Shown here piece by piece: positions 16,760-26,645 of a stretch of 64,000 nt of DNA. The translations under genes and the position numbers were made by a program. The stretch comes from Albimonas pacifica (GTDB lineage Bacteria > Pseudomonadota > Alphaproteobacteria > Rhodobacterales > Rhodobacteraceae): positions 310,001 through 374,000 of the forward strand of contig NZ_FOQH01000003.1 in NCBI RefSeq assembly GCF_900113695.1. Direction: 5' to 3'. The notes beneath the pieces were generated by a model. The model was given only the letters and a program-made list of their open reading frames with translations, made no database searches and was not told where the DNA came from. The stretch's first letter is position 1, and every line of letters starts with the position of its first letter.

Positions 16760-17483
16760 CCCCGAGGGCAGCGCACGGGGCGCCCGGCCGGCCCGGGGGC
16801 GGCGCCGGGTCGGCCGGCGGGGCGAGAGCGGCGGGGCGAGGGCGGCGAGGACGGCGGCCGGCCCGGGGGGCGTGCGAGCGGACGGGCGGGCCGAGAGCAG
16901 AGGCGCGCGGGTGGGGCGCATCGGGCGGGGGGCGGCGGCCTCCCGCCAAGGCGACGACCGCGGGCGGTCGCCGGCCCGGGGCGGCGGGGTCGCCGTCCGG
17001 GACGTCGGCGGCGGGGTCGCCGCCTGTCGGCGGTGGGGAGAGACGGGTCGCCGGGAGGCGCGCCGCCGCGCCGCCGGCCTCCGCGCCTCCGCGCCGCCGG
17101 GCCTCCGGGCCTCCGCGCCGCCGGGGCGCGGGCCTCCGCACCGTCGGTCGCCGGGGCGCAGGCGGTCGCGACGCGGGCTTTCGGGGTGCGGGCCTTCGGG
17201 ACGCGGGCTGCGGGCGGAGGGCCGGCGAGGGCGGCGGCGGGCCCGGCTCAGCGGGCGCCTTCTGCGCCCTGACCGCGAGCCGTGCTCGCGGATCCGGCCT
17301 CACGACGGCTTCGCCGTCGACGGGCCGCGGCACGGTCCCCGCCCGGCTTTCGCCAAAGGACCACGCACGGACCACCCGGCCGCACGGCCCGCCCTGCGCG
17401 CCACGCCCGCGCCGGTCCGCGCGCCTCTTCCCACCGGCGACGCGCGCTTCCCGACTCGACCCGCTCATGCTAGCCCTTGGGGC
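16760..17483. other. Gene-free GC-rich stretch with short direct repeats
   Basis: About 720 bases before mutL hold no credible gene. At 17081-17220 the sequence is a run of imperfect direct repeats of GGCCTCCGCGCCGCC-like units and then variants of CGGGCTTCGGG. The open frames here are compositionally driven. The mutL promoter probably lies in the less extreme last 150 bases. Confidence 0.6.
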
Positions 17484-19397
17484 ATGAATGCTCCCAGCCC
17501 CTATATCTCGAAAAATCGACCGATCCGGCGCCTGGACGAGTCCGCCCAGAACCGTATCGCCGCCGGCGAGGTGGTGGAGCGGCCGGCCTCCGCGGTGAAG
17601 GAGCTGGCCGAGAACAGCCTCGACGCCGGCGCGCGGCGCATCGAGATCGCCATCGCCGACGGCGGGCGCACCCTGATCCGGGTCGCCGACGACGGCCACG
17701 GCATCCCCGAAGCCGAGCTGGCCCTGGCGCTGGAGCGGCACGCCACCTCGAAGACCGACGGGGCCGACCTGCTCGACATCCGAAGCTTCGGCTTCCGGGG
17801 CGAGGCGCTGCCCTCGATCGGGGCCGTCTCGCGCCTGGTGCTGACCTCGCGGACGGAGGCCGCGGACGCCGCCTGGACCCTGCGCTGCGACGCCGGCCGG
17901 CTGGGGGCGCCCGCGCCCGCAGCCCTCGCCCGCGGCACCGTGGTCGAGGCGCGCGACCTGTTCCACGCCACCCCCGCCCGGCTGAAGTTCCTGCGCACCG
18001 ACCGGGCCGAGACCCAGGCGGTCGCCGACATGGTCCGCCGCCTCGCCATGGCCGCGCCCGAGGTGGGCTTCGTGCTGCGCGACCTCTCCGAGGGCGGCGC
18101 CAAGGCCTCGCCCGAGGGCCGCGTCCTGTTCCGCGCCGACCCCGAGCCGGGCGAGCCGCGCCACGCCCGCCGCCTGCGCCTCGCCCGGGTGATGGGGCGC
18201 GAGTTCACGGACAACGCGCTGGAGATCGAGGCGGAGCGCGAGGGGCTGCGGCTGAGCGGCCTCGCCGGCCTGCCCACCTATTCGCGCGGCGCGGCGGTGG
18301 CGCAGTTCCTCTTCGTCAACGGCCGCCCGGTGCGCGACAAGCTGCTGACCGGGGCCCTGCGCGCGGCCTACATGGACGTGCTCCACTCCGGCCGCCACCC
18401 GGCCGCGGCGCTCTATCTCGAGTGCGACCCGCAGCTCGTCGACGTCAACGTCCACCCCGCCAAGACCGAGGTGCGCTTCCGCGAACCCGGCGTGGCGCGC
18501 GGCCTGCTGGTCTCGGCCCTGCGCCATGCGCTGGCCGAGGGCGGGCATCGGGCCTCCTCGACCGTGGGCGAGGCCGCGCTGGGCGCCTTCCGCCCCGAGG
18601 CCGGGCCCCCCGCCGCCCCGCGCCTGACCGGCTGGGGCCCGCGGATGGACCGCCCCTCGGTCGCCGAGCTGCGCCGCGCCTACGACTTCCAGGCGCCCGG
18701 CGAAGCCGCCCCGGCGCCGGACGGGACGCCGCCCGCCCAGCCCGGCCTCTCCGAGGACCCCATGGCCTGGCGCGCCGCCCGCTCCGAGCCCGAGCCGGTG
18801 GAGACCGAGGCGGAGGACCTGCCGCTGGGCCTCGCCCGCGCGCAGCTGCACGAGAACTACATCGTCGCCCAGACCCGCGACGGCATGGTGATCGTCGACC
18901 AGCACGCCGCCCACGAGCGCCTGGTCTACGAGCGCCTGAAGCGCCAGGCCGCCGAGGCGGGCGTGCGCCGCCAGGCCCTGCTGATCCCCGAGATCGTGGA
19001 GCTCCCCGCCGACGACGCCGAGCGGCTGCTGGCCGCGGCCGGACCCCTCGCCGAGCTCGGCCTGGTGATCGAACCCTTCGGCCCCGGGGCCCTCGCCGTG
19101 CGCGAGACGCCCGCCGAACTGGGAACCCCCGACGCCGCCGCGCTGCTGCGCGACGTGGCCGACGAGCTGGCCGAGGAAGGCGAGACGGCGGCGGTCCGGG
19201 CGCGGCTCGACGCCGTGCTCTCGCGCATGGCCTGCCATGGCTCGGTCCGCTCGGGACGGCGGATGGGGGCGGCGGAGATGAACGCCCTGCTGCGCGAGAT
19301 GGAGGCGACGCCGATGTCCGGGCAGTGCAACCACGGGCGGCCGACCTACGTGACCCTGACGCTGGCCCAGATCGAGAAGCTGTTCGGGCGGCGCTGA
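17484..19397 (+). CDS. mutL: DNA mismatch repair endonuclease MutL
   Basis: A 637-residue MutL. The start ATG at 17484 gives [10 protein letters not shown] just before the GHKL ATPase domain, with motif I (E40, N44 in [11 protein letters not shown]) and DDGHGIP. The C-terminal endonuclease site is complete: DQHA(x)2E(x)4E begins at D472, with ACHGSV and GQCNHGRP as the other zinc-site motifs. It should therefore nick DNA, unlike the E. coli protein. Residues about 370-440 form a Pro/Ala-rich linker. Copies of the structured repeat lie on both sides of the gene. Confidence 0.94.
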   Translation: MNAPSPYISKNRPIRRLDESAQNRIAAGEVVERPASAVKELAENSLDAGARRIEIAIADGGRTLIRVADDGHGIPEAELALALERHATSKTDGADLLDIRSFGFRGEALPSIGAVSRLVLTSRTEAADAAWTLRCDAGRLGAPAPAALARGTVVEARDLFHATPARLKFLRTDRAETQAVADMVRRLAMAAPEVGFVLRDLSEGGAKASPEGRVLFRADPEPGEPRHARRLRLARVMGREFTDNALEIEAEREGLRLSGLAGLPTYSRGAAVAQFLFVNGRPVRDKLLTGALRAAYMDVLHSGRHPAAALYLECDPQLVDVNVHPAKTEVRFREPGVARGLLVSALRHALAEGGHRASSTVGEAALGAFRPEAGPPAAPRLTGWGPRMDRPSVAELRRAYDFQAPGEAAPAPDGTPPAQPGLSEDPMAWRAARSEPEPVETEAEDLPLGLARAQLHENYIVAQTRDGMVIVDQHAAHERLVYERLKRQAAEAGVRRQALLIPEIVELPADDAERLLAAAGPLAELGLVIEPFGPGALAVRETPAELGTPDAAALLRDVADELAEEGETAAVRARLDAVLSRMACHGSVRSGRRMGAAEMNALLREMEATPMSGQCNHGRPTYVTLTLAQIEKLFGRR

Positions 19398-19427
19398 GAG
19401 GCGCGGCGCGGGCAGGGAGCGCTCCAC

Positions 19428-19696
19428 AGGCGCCCTGCGGGCGGGCCTGGCTGCGTCGCGCAGGCGGGGGCGTGGCGAGAGGCCGTCGGGGGGCGCCTCC
19501 GGCGGGCTCCTGACTCACCAAAGAACAAGCCCCGCGCCTGTCCTCCGGAGCCGTCCGTCGCTTGGCTGCCTGAGCGACTCGCCCCCTCCGGTCAAGGACA
19601 AGCCCCCCTGCGGGGGGTCGCTTCGCGATCCTTGACCGGAGGGGGCGAGTCGCTCCGATCGGCGCCCGCGACGGACGGCTCCGGAGAACAGGCGCT
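19428..19696 (-). repeat. Structured intergenic repeat, copy 3 (type B)
   Basis: This copy starts 30 bases after the mutL stop. The central stem pairs perfectly between CGACTCGCCCCCTCCGG and its return arm. The inner hairpins are CCCCCC-TGC-GGGGGG and TCGC-TTC-GCGA. The TGC loop becomes GCA on the minus strand, matching the GNA pattern of the other copies. Confidence 0.85.
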
Positions 19697-19843
19697 CCCG
19701 GGTGGGCTTGCGGCGGGCGGGGCCCCGGGGCGGAGGGCGCGCGGGAGGGCCGGGGCGGGGGGGCCTCGGGACCGGGGGGCGAGACCGGGAGTCGGGAGAT
19801 TTTCCCAGCGGTCTCGGGGGGCCGTGCGCTCCCGCCGCAGGGA

Positions 19844-19887
19844 CCGTCACGAAACTGCATTGGAACCGTCGGCCAACTGTCGCCGGA
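19844..19887 (+). promoter_or_regulatory. Pho-box-like array of four 11-bp direct repeats
   Basis: Four consecutive 11-base units begin CCGTCAC, CTGCATT, CCGTCGG and CTGTCGC, and each ends with a four-base tail; the first three tails end in AA. This is the layout bound by PhoB (7-bp CTGTCAT-like cores at 11-bp spacing). It lies 37 bases before the phnC start, as expected for a phosphate-starvation promoter. Core matches are partial, so the periodicity carries most of the weight. Confidence 0.6.
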
Positions 19888-19924
19888 CGCCCGTAGACGG
19901 CGCCCAGCGCAACGGGAGCCGCGG

Positions 19925-20749
19925 ATGCTGATCAAGATCGAGTCGCTGACCAAGAGGTTCGGCACGGCCACGGCCGTGGACGCCGCCGAGATCCGCGTCG
20001 AGAAGCCGGCGATGATCGGGATCATCGGACGCTCGGGCGCCGGCAAGTCCACGCTGCTGCGCATGATCAACCGGCTGACGCCCGCCACCTCGGGCCGGAT
20101 CCTCGTCGACGGGACCGACGTGCTGACCCTGAAGGGCGCCGCCCTGCGCCGATGGCGGCGCGACTGCGCGATGATCTTCCAGCAGTTCAACCTGGTGCCG
20201 CGCCTCGACGTCGTCACCAACGTCATGCTGGGGCGGCTGAACGGGCACTCGGCGCTGGCCTCGGCCTTCAACGTCTTCTCCGAGGCCGACGTGCGCCAGG
20301 CGCTGGCCCATCTCGACCGGCTGGGGATCGCCGAACACGCGCTGAAACGCGCCGAGGCGCTGTCCGGCGGCCAGCAGCAGCGGGTCGCCATCGCCCGCGC
20401 CCTGATGCAGGACCCCAAGTTCGTGCTCGCCGACGAGCCCATCGCCTCGCTCGACCCGCTCAACGCCCAGGTGGTGATGGACGCGCTGCGCCGCATCCAT
20501 GTCGAGCAGGGGCTGAGCGTGATCTGCAACCTGCACACGCTCGACACCGCGCGGCGCTATTGCGACCGCGTCATCGGCATGCGCGCCGGGCGCATCGTCT
20601 TCGACGGCCCGGCCGAACTGCTGACCGAGGCCATGGCCCGCGAGATCTACGGCGCCGGCGCCGAATTCTCCGAGGCGACCACCTCGACCAGCCTCGCGAC
20701 GCCCTTCCCATCGGAGGCCGGCCGCCGCGCCGTCCCCGTCACGGGCTGA
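19925..20749 (+). CDS. phnC: Phosphonate ABC transporter ATPase PhnC
   Basis: A 274-residue ABC ATPase for phosphonate import. Walker A is GRSGAGKST (35-43), the Q-loop is [13 protein letters not shown], the signature is LSGGQQQR, and Walker B is FVLADEP followed by IASLDP. The [13 protein letters not shown] block after the Q-loop is typical of PhnC. The C-terminal 25 residues are Ser/Thr/Pro-rich and beyond the domain. It is first in the operon, directly below the Pho-like array. Confidence 0.92.
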   Translation: MLIKIESLTKRFGTATAVDAAEIRVEKPAMIGIIGRSGAGKSTLLRMINRLTPATSGRILVDGTDVLTLKGAALRRWRRDCAMIFQQFNLVPRLDVVTNVMLGRLNGHSALASAFNVFSEADVRQALAHLDRLGIAEHALKRAEALSGGQQQRVAIARALMQDPKFVLADEPIASLDPLNAQVVMDALRRIHVEQGLSVICNLHTLDTARRYCDRVIGMRAGRIVFDGPAELLTEAMAREIYGAGAEFSEATTSTSLATPFPSEAGRRAVPVTG

Positions 20750-20802
20750 CCCCTGCCGCGCCCGCGGCCCGAGGGCGCCCCGACCCGTTCCATGATCGCA
20801 GC

Positions 20803-20820
20803 CGGTCCCCGCGGGGACCG
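20803..20820. promoter_or_regulatory. Palindrome in the phnC-phnD spacer
   Basis: A perfect 18-base palindrome, CGGTCCCCGCGGGGACCG, lies 22 bases before the phnD ATG, between phnC and phnD. As RNA it would form a tight hairpin that might protect the phnD message. An operator role is possible but less likely inside an operon. Confidence 0.35.
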
Positions 20821-20841
20821 ACCATTCGAGGGATACATCCG

Positions 20842-21756
20842 ATGAAGACCATCGCGCTCGCCGCGCTCGCGGCCGCCGCCCTGACCTCCGCCGCCCCCAT
20901 CTCCGCCCAGGCGCAGGAGACGATCTCCGAGTTCCGCATCGGCCTGCTGGGCGGCGAGAACGCCTCCGACCGCATGCGCTCGAACGAGTGCCTGCGCGAG
21001 AAGGCCGAGGCCCTGCTGGGCGTGCCCACCAAGCTCTTCGCCCCCGCCGACTACAACGGCGTGATCGAGGGCCTGCTGGGCGGCAACCTCGACATGGCCT
21101 GGCTGGGCGCCTCGGGCTACGCCAAGGTCTACCTGACCGACCCCGAGGCGGTCGAGCCGGTGCTGGTCAAGGTCAACAACGACGGCTCCTACGGCTACTA
21201 CTCGATCGGCTTCGCGCGCGCCGACAGCGGCATCGCCTCGCTCGACGACATGAAGGGCCGGACCTTCGGCTTCGGCGACCCGAACTCGACCTCCGGCTAC
21301 CTGATCCCCTCGATCGAGATCCCGGCCTCGGGCTACTCGATGACCCCGGGCGACTACTTCGCCGACGTCGTCTTCACCGGCGGCCATGAGCAGACCATCG
21401 TCGCGGTCTACAACGGCGACATCGAGGCCGGCGTGACCTGGGCCGACGGCCTGGGCGAGTGGGAGGACGGCTACAACTCCGGCGCCCTGCGCAAGGCGGT
21501 GGACGCGGGCCTCGTCGACATGACCGAGATGGTGCAGATCTGGCAGTCGAAGCCGATCCCCGAGGGCCCCATCGTGCTCGCCAAGGGCCTGCCCGAGGAC
21601 GTGAAGCTGAAGGTGACCGCGCTGATGGCGTCCCTCGAGTCCCTCGACCCCGAGTGCGCCTACGGCGTGATGGCCGGCGAGGCCAAGGGCTTCATGCCGA
21701 TCACCCACGAGGCCTATCTCTCGATCATCGACGCCCGCAAGACCGCGTCCGAGTGA
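20842..21756 (+). CDS. phnD: Phosphonate-binding periplasmic protein PhnD
   Basis: A 304-residue solute-binding protein with a signal peptide cleaved after SAQAQ (about residue 24-25). Family features include FAPADYNGVIEGLLGGNLDMAWLGASGYAK, and the GDPNSTSGYLIP block that binds the phosphonate group. It delivers phosphonates to the PhnE permease. A strong hairpin follows the gene, which would let it be expressed above the permease. Confidence 0.93.
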   Translation: MKTIALAALAAAALTSAAPISAQAQETISEFRIGLLGGENASDRMRSNECLREKAEALLGVPTKLFAPADYNGVIEGLLGGNLDMAWLGASGYAKVYLTDPEAVEPVLVKVNNDGSYGYYSIGFARADSGIASLDDMKGRTFGFGDPNSTSGYLIPSIEIPASGYSMTPGDYFADVVFTGGHEQTIVAVYNGDIEAGVTWADGLGEWEDGYNSGALRKAVDAGLVDMTEMVQIWQSKPIPEGPIVLAKGLPEDVKLKVTALMASLESLDPECAYGVMAGEAKGFMPITHEAYLSIIDARKTASE

Positions 21757-21778
21757 GCCGGGCCCAGCCCTGACCGCG

Positions 21779-21805
21779 AAGGCCCCGGAGACGCTCCGGG
21801 GCCTT
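21779..21805 (+). terminator. Attenuating hairpin after phnD
   Basis: A perfect 12-bp stem, AAGGCCCCGGAG with CTCCGGGGCCTT, and an ACG loop lie 22 bases past the phnD stop. A short TTCCT stretch follows. It is well placed as a leaky terminator that keeps binding-protein mRNA above permease mRNA. Confidence 0.7.
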
Positions 21806-21894
21806 CCTCGCATCCGGCCGTAGGGCGCATTTCAATGCGCCATCCGCGCCGCCCGTGCGTCCGCCATCCCCCCCATCGCAGCCCCGAGGCCCCC

Positions 21895-24102
21895 ATGACC
21901 TTTGCGGACCTGGAATCCGAGATCGTCCGGCAGACCCGCCGCCGCCAGATGTATTCGGGCCTCGCGGTCCTGATCGTCGCCGCGGTGCTGATCGCGGGGT
22001 TCGACGTCTCGAATTCGATGAACTCCGGGTCGTTCTGGACCGGGCTCGGGCAGTTCTTCGACTACCCCGCCGGCCTGCTGTCCGAGGCGTGGGAGACCGG
22101 CCTGATCGGCATGGCCGAACTGATGTGGCGCTTCCTGCCCGCGCTGATCGAGACGCTGAACATCGCGGTCGCGGCCACCCTCCTCGGCGGCCTCGGCGCC
22201 TCGGTCCTGTCGCTGGCCGCCACCCCCAACCTCGGGGCGCCCGCCTGGCTGCGCCTGCCGCTGCGCCGCGTCCTCGACGTGATGCGCGCCTTCCCCGAGC
22301 TGATCATCGCCCTGTTCCTGATCTTCGTCCTCGGGACTTCCCCTGTGCCCGCGATGATCGCGGTGGCCTTCCACACCGTCGGGGCGCTGGGAAAACTCTT
22401 CTCCGAGGTCAACGAGAACATCGACGTGAAGCCGATGGAGGGGCTCGCCTCCTCCGGCGCCTCCTGGTTCCAGCGGATCCGCTACGGCGTGATCCCGCAG
22501 GTGGCGCCGAACTGGCTGAGCTACTTCCTGCTGCGCCTGGAAATCAACGTCCGCGCCTCCGCCATCCTCGGCTTCGTCGGCGCCGGCGGCATCGGCACCG
22601 AGCTTCGCCGCACCATCGGCTGGGGGCAGGGCTCGGGCGACGAGACCATCGCGCTGTTCGTCCTGCTGATCGTCTCGATCTTCCTGATCGACCAGCTGAG
22701 CTCCTGGGGCCGCGCCCGCCTCGCCGGCCGGCAGGGCCAGGGCGAGGAGACCTCGGCCCAGACCGCCCATGGCCACGAGAACCGCGTCGCGCGGGTCCGC
22801 GCCATGGTCCGCCGGCGCACGGCGCTGACCGTGCTCGCCCCGGCGCTGGCGCTGGGCTACCTCGCCTACGCCTGGGTCGCCTTCGACGTGACCGGCCTGA
22901 TCGCCTCGGCCCGGCCGGAGCGCGCCGCGATCCTCGCCACCGACTCGGTCATGTACAAGACCCATGTCGAGGAGAGCCTGCGCACCGGCGAGGTCGAGGT
23001 CGCCATCGAGGGCGAGCGCACCGCCACCTACGCCCCCGACGCCCTTCCCGACTGGGTGCGCGTCGACGGCGAGACCTGGGACGTGGACCTCGGCGACGGC
23101 TGGCGCGTCACGCTCGACGGCCCGCGCATGACGGTCGAGGCGCCGGGCTACGGCACGATCCGCGTCACCGCGCAGGAGCGGGAGCTCCTCTACGACCTCC
23201 CCGCCGGCCCCCAGCCGGACTGGCTGCGCACCGACCCGGTGAAATTCGACATGCGTCCCGAGATCGGCAAGCGCGTCCAGGCCTCCCGCGCCAAGTTCGA
23301 GATCCACCGCTACCACTGGGGGTGGGAGAACTTCTGGTTCCCCTTCCGCTCTCCCCTCTGGGGCATGAGCGCCGGAGAGGTCTGGTCGCTCGCCTGGTCC
23401 CCCGACCGCCTCGACCCCGCGATGTCCAACGCCGCCTTCATCTTCGACCAGGTCTGGACCAACCCCGACTGGATGCACGGCGAGGTGTTCAAGGCCCTGC
23501 TGGAGACGATCATGATGGCTCTGCTGGGCACGCTGGTCGCCGCCTTCGTCGGCCTGCCGCTGGCCTTCCTCGCGGCCGCCAACTTCACCCCCAGCCTGGC
23601 GCTGCGCTTCGGCGTCCGCCGCCTCTTCGACCTGCTGCGCGGCATCGACATGCTGATCTGGTCGCTGATCTTCATCCGCGCCTTCGGCCTCGGTCCCCTC
23701 ACCGGCGCGCTGGCCATCGCCTTCACCGACACCGGCTCGCTCGGCAAACTCTTCTCCGAGGCGCTGGAGAACGTCGACGACAAGCAGATCGAGGGCGTGC
23801 ACTCCACCGGCGCCTCCCAGCTGCAGCGCTACCGCTTCGGGGTGCTGCCGCAGATCCTGCCGGTGTTCCTCTCCCAGGCGCTCTATTACCTCGAATCCAA
23901 CACCCGCTCGGCCACCGTCATCGGCGCGCTGGGCGCGGGCGGCATCGGCCTGATGCTGGTCGAGACGATGCGCACGTCGCGCGACTGGGAGAACACGCTT
24001 TACATCATCGTCCTGACCATCCTTGTTGTCTTCGCGATGGACGCCCTGTCCGGCTGGCTCCGCCGCCGCCTGATCCAGGGCCACGAGGCGCGGGAGGTCT
24101 GA
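21895..24102 (+). CDS. phnE: Phosphonate ABC permease, two PhnE units fused in one chain
   Basis: A 735-residue polytopic protein that contains two complete PhnE-type permease domains. I start it at ATG 21895 (MTFADLESEIV); the upstream in-frame stretch is Pro/His/Arg spacer. The first domain has its cytoplasmic coupling loop at residues about 184-203 (SSGASWFQRIRYGVIPQ) and ends near 290. The second has STGASQLQRYRFGVLPQ at about 636-655. Between them is a non-membrane region of about 170 residues (about 340-510), as in the longer of the usual two PhnE subunits. Phosphonate importers normally use two separate PhnE chains, so this is a fusion. Confidence 0.88.
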   Translation: MTFADLESEIVRQTRRRQMYSGLAVLIVAAVLIAGFDVSNSMNSGSFWTGLGQFFDYPAGLLSEAWETGLIGMAELMWRFLPALIETLNIAVAATLLGGLGASVLSLAATPNLGAPAWLRLPLRRVLDVMRAFPELIIALFLIFVLGTSPVPAMIAVAFHTVGALGKLFSEVNENIDVKPMEGLASSGASWFQRIRYGVIPQVAPNWLSYFLLRLEINVRASAILGFVGAGGIGTELRRTIGWGQGSGDETIALFVLLIVSIFLIDQLSSWGRARLAGRQGQGEETSAQTAHGHENRVARVRAMVRRRTALTVLAPALALGYLAYAWVAFDVTGLIASARPERAAILATDSVMYKTHVEESLRTGEVEVAIEGERTATYAPDALPDWVRVDGETWDVDLGDGWRVTLDGPRMTVEAPGYGTIRVTAQERELLYDLPAGPQPDWLRTDPVKFDMRPEIGKRVQASRAKFEIHRYHWGWENFWFPFRSPLWGMSAGEVWSLAWSPDRLDPAMSNAAFIFDQVWTNPDWMHGEVFKALLETIMMALLGTLVAAFVGLPLAFLAAANFTPSLALRFGVRRLFDLLRGIDMLIWSLIFIRAFGLGPLTGALAIAFTDTGSLGKLFSEALENVDDKQIEGVHSTGASQLQRYRFGVLPQILPVFLSQALYYLESNTRSATVIGALGAGGIGLMLVETMRTSRDWENTLYIIVLTILVVFAMDALSGWLRRRLIQGHEAREV

Positions 24103-24719
24103 TGGCGCGGCTGAGCGAAACCCCCTGGATCGACCCCACGAGCCGGGTGATCGACTCGACGCTGGGGGCCTATACCGAGGTCATGGCCCATTCCTGGCTG
24201 CTGGAGGTCGACTTCGGCGCCTACTCCTACTGCGCCGGCCGCAACGAGATCGCCTATTCGCGGATCGGCAAGTTCGCCAACATCGCCTCCGGCTGCCGGA
24301 TCTGCCCCACCAACCACCCCTACCAGCGCGCCTCGCTGCATCATTTCATGTATCGCGCCTCGAACTACTGGGACGATGCCGAGGACGAGGCCGAGGTCTT
24401 CGAGGAGCGTCGCCGCAACGGCGTGACCGTCGGCCACGACACCTGGTTCGGCTACAATGCGATCATCATGCCCGGGGTGACGGTCGGCACCGGCGCCATC
24501 GTCGCCGCCGGCGCGGTGGTGACGAAGGACGTGGCCCCCTACTCCATCGTGGGCGGGGTCGCCGCCTCCGAGATCAAGCCCCGCTTCCCCGCCCGCATCG
24601 CCGAAAGGCTGCTGGCGCTGGAATGGTGGGACTGGGATCACGCCACGCTCCGCGCTAGGCTCGCGGACTTCCGCCGCCTCCCCGTCGAGGCGTTCCTCGA
24701 GACATACGAACGAGCCTGA
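24102..24719 (+). CDS. Left-handed beta-helix acyltransferase of the phosphonate locus
   Basis: A 205-residue hexapeptide-repeat transferase related to chloramphenicol/xenobiotic acetyltransferases and to the transferase found in phosphonate operons (TIGR03308 type). Hexapeptide rungs are visible in IGKFANIASG and the VTVGHDTWFGYNAIIMPGVTVG stretch, followed by AGAVVTKDVAPYSIVGGVAA. NHP in PTNHPYQRASLH may carry the catalytic His. The ATG overlaps the phnE stop. It probably acetylates an aminoalkylphosphonate. That is inference from the operon. Confidence 0.8.
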   Translation: MARLSETPWIDPTSRVIDSTLGAYTEVMAHSWLLEVDFGAYSYCAGRNEIAYSRIGKFANIASGCRICPTNHPYQRASLHHFMYRASNYWDDAEDEAEVFEERRRNGVTVGHDTWFGYNAIIMPGVTVGTGAIVAAGAVVTKDVAPYSIVGGVAASEIKPRFPARIAERLLALEWWDWDHATLRARLADFRRLPVEAFLETYERA

Positions 24720-24724
24720 GCCCC

Positions 24725-25849
24725 ATGAGCTACGACGTCGCCGTCGTCGGCGCCGGCATCCTCGGCCTCGCCCATGCGCTCGCCGCCGCGCGCCTTGGCA
24801 AGCGCGTGGTGGTGATCGAGCGCGACGCGCAGGCCAACGGCGCCTCGATCCGCAATTTCGGCTTCGTGACGGTCAACGGCCAGCAGGCCGGGGATTGCTG
24901 GGGGATGGCCCGCCGCTCCCGCGACGTCTGGGCCGAGGTAGCGCCGAAGGCCGGCATCGAGATCCTCCACCCCGGCATGCTGGTCACCGCGCGGCGTCCG
25001 GAGGCCGAGGCCGTCATCGACGCCTTCCTCGCCACCGACATGGCCGCCGACTGCCGCCGCCTGACCCGCGCCGAGGCCCTTGACCTCGCCCCCGTCTCGG
25101 AGGCCGTCACCGCGGCGTTGCACTCCCCCCTCGAATTCCGGGTGGAGTCGAAGACCGCGATCCCAAAACTCGCCGCCTGGCTCGCCGAGGCCCACCACGT
25201 TGACTTCCGCTGGCTGACCGAGGTCCACGCCGTCGAGACCCCGCGGATCCACACCTCCGCCGGCATCATCGAGGCGGAGACGGTGATCCTCTGCCCCGGC
25301 GACGACTACTCCGGCCCCTTCGCGGACCGCCTCGCCGCCTACGGCCTCACCCGCTGCAAGCTGCAGATGCTGCGCGTCATGCCCACCCGGCGCCCCGCGC
25401 TCGGCGCCGCGGTGATGTCCGACCTCGGCCTCGCCCGCTACCTCGGCTACGCCGAGCTGCCCGAGGCGCAGGCCCTGAAGACGCTCCTCGACGCCGAGCA
25501 GCCCACGCACCGCTCCAACGGCGTGCACCTGATCGTGGTGCAGTCCGCCGACGGCTCCCTGGTGGTCGGCGACAGCCACCACTACGCCGACACTCCGGAC
25601 CCGTTCTCCTCGACCCTCGTCGACCAGCTGATGCTCGGCGAAATGGAGGCCGCCCTCGACCTCGGCCCCTACGCGGTGACCGAGCGCTGGCTGGGCACCT
25701 ACGCCTCCGCCACGGGGAAGGATTCGGGCCGCTGGCGCCTGACCGACGCCCCCGACGAGGCGACGCGGCTTTGCATCGTCACCGCCGGCTGCGGCGCCTC
25801 CACCTCCTTCGCCATCGGCGAGGAGACGATCTCCGCCCTTTTCGCCTGA
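24725..25849 (+). CDS. FAD-dependent amine oxidase-like protein of phosphonate operons
   Basis: A 374-residue DAO-type flavoprotein with the FAD motif GAGILGLAHALAAA at 9-22 and NGASIRNFGFVTVN, a pattern of the TIGR03364 family that clusters with phnX. Members of the DAO superfamily in such loci can oxidatively deaminate 2-aminoethylphosphonate or its N-methyl form to phosphonoacetaldehyde. phnX, which uses that aldehyde, is the next gene, 13 bases away, and the usual transaminase PhnW is absent. The exact substrate is not decided by sequence. Confidence 0.78.
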   Translation: MSYDVAVVGAGILGLAHALAAARLGKRVVVIERDAQANGASIRNFGFVTVNGQQAGDCWGMARRSRDVWAEVAPKAGIEILHPGMLVTARRPEAEAVIDAFLATDMAADCRRLTRAEALDLAPVSEAVTAALHSPLEFRVESKTAIPKLAAWLAEAHHVDFRWLTEVHAVETPRIHTSAGIIEAETVILCPGDDYSGPFADRLAAYGLTRCKLQMLRVMPTRRPALGAAVMSDLGLARYLGYAELPEAQALKTLLDAEQPTHRSNGVHLIVVQSADGSLVVGDSHHYADTPDPFSSTLVDQLMLGEMEAALDLGPYAVTERWLGTYASATGKDSGRWRLTDAPDEATRLCIVTAGCGASTSFAIGEETISALFA

Positions 25850-25862
25850 CAGGAGCCGCCCC

Positions 25863-26645
25863 ATGAAATTCGACGCAGCCATCTTCGACTGGGCCGGCAC
25901 CATGATCGACTTCGGCTCCTTCGCCCCCATGGGCGTCTTCGTCGAGGCCTTCGCCAAGTTCGGCGTGACCGCCACCATCGACGAGGCCCGCGGCCCCATG
26001 GGCTCCCCCAAGCGCGCCCATATCCAGGCGATGATGGCCATGCCCTCGATCCGCGGCCAGTGGCAGGCGAAGCACGGCCGCGCCCCCACCGAAGAAGACG
26101 TCGACGCGGTTTACGAGATCTTCGTCCCGATGAACGAGGCTGTGGCCCCCAAATACGCCACCCTCGTCCCCGGCGCCAAAGCCACCCTCGACGCGCTCGC
26201 CGCCAAGGGCATCCGGGTGGGCTCCACCACCGGCTACGTCCGCTCGATCATGAAGGGCGTGATCCCGGTGGCCGCCGAGCAGGGGTTTTCCCCCGAGTGC
26301 ATCGTCTGCGCCGACGACGTGACCGGCGGCCGCCCCGGCCCGGAACAAATGTTCCTCGCCTTCGAACAGATGTCTCTGAATTCGGGCGCAAAAGTCCTGA
26401 AAGTGGACGATACCGAGCCCGGCATCGCCGAGGGCGTCGCCGTCGGCGCGGTGACGGTCGGCGTCGCCCTCTCCGGCAACATCGCCGGCCTGACGCCCGA
26501 GGATCTCGCCGCCCTGCCGCCCGCCGAGGTGGACGCGATCCGCGCCAAGGCCGCCGGCATCCTCCGCGGCGCCGGCGCCCATCACGTCATCGACACGGTG
26601 GCCGACCTCCCCGCCCTGATCGAGAGACTGGAGGCCGAGGGGTGA
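25863..26645 (+). CDS. phnX: Phosphonoacetaldehyde hydrolase (phosphonatase)
   Basis: A 260-residue HAD-superfamily enzyme that cleaves the C-P bond of phosphonoacetaldehyde to acetaldehyde and phosphate. The nucleophile D9 is in FDWAGTMIDFG, the Schiff-base lysine K50 is in MGSPKRAHI, and the later loops GSTTGYVR and KVDDTEPGIAEG are family typical. The stop overlaps the next gene (GTGA at 26642-26645). It provides the actual release of phosphate in this operon. Confidence 0.94.
   Translation: MKFDAAIFDWAGTMIDFGSFAPMGVFVEAFAKFGVTATIDEARGPMGSPKRAHIQAMMAMPSIRGQWQAKHGRAPTEEDVDAVYEIFVPMNEAVAPKYATLVPGAKATLDALAAKGIRVGSTTGYVRSIMKGVIPVAAEQGFSPECIVCADDVTGGRPGPEQMFLAFEQMSLNSGAKVLKVDDTEPGIAEGVAVGAVTVGVALSGNIAGLTPEDLAALPPAEVDAIRAKAAGILRGAGAHHVIDTVADLPALIERLEAEG

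Noticed and set aside
21835-21894. Upstream start for the fused PhnE at 21835
   Set aside because: The extra 20 residues are Pro/His/Arg spacer translation, and ATG 21895 begins a typical permease N terminus.
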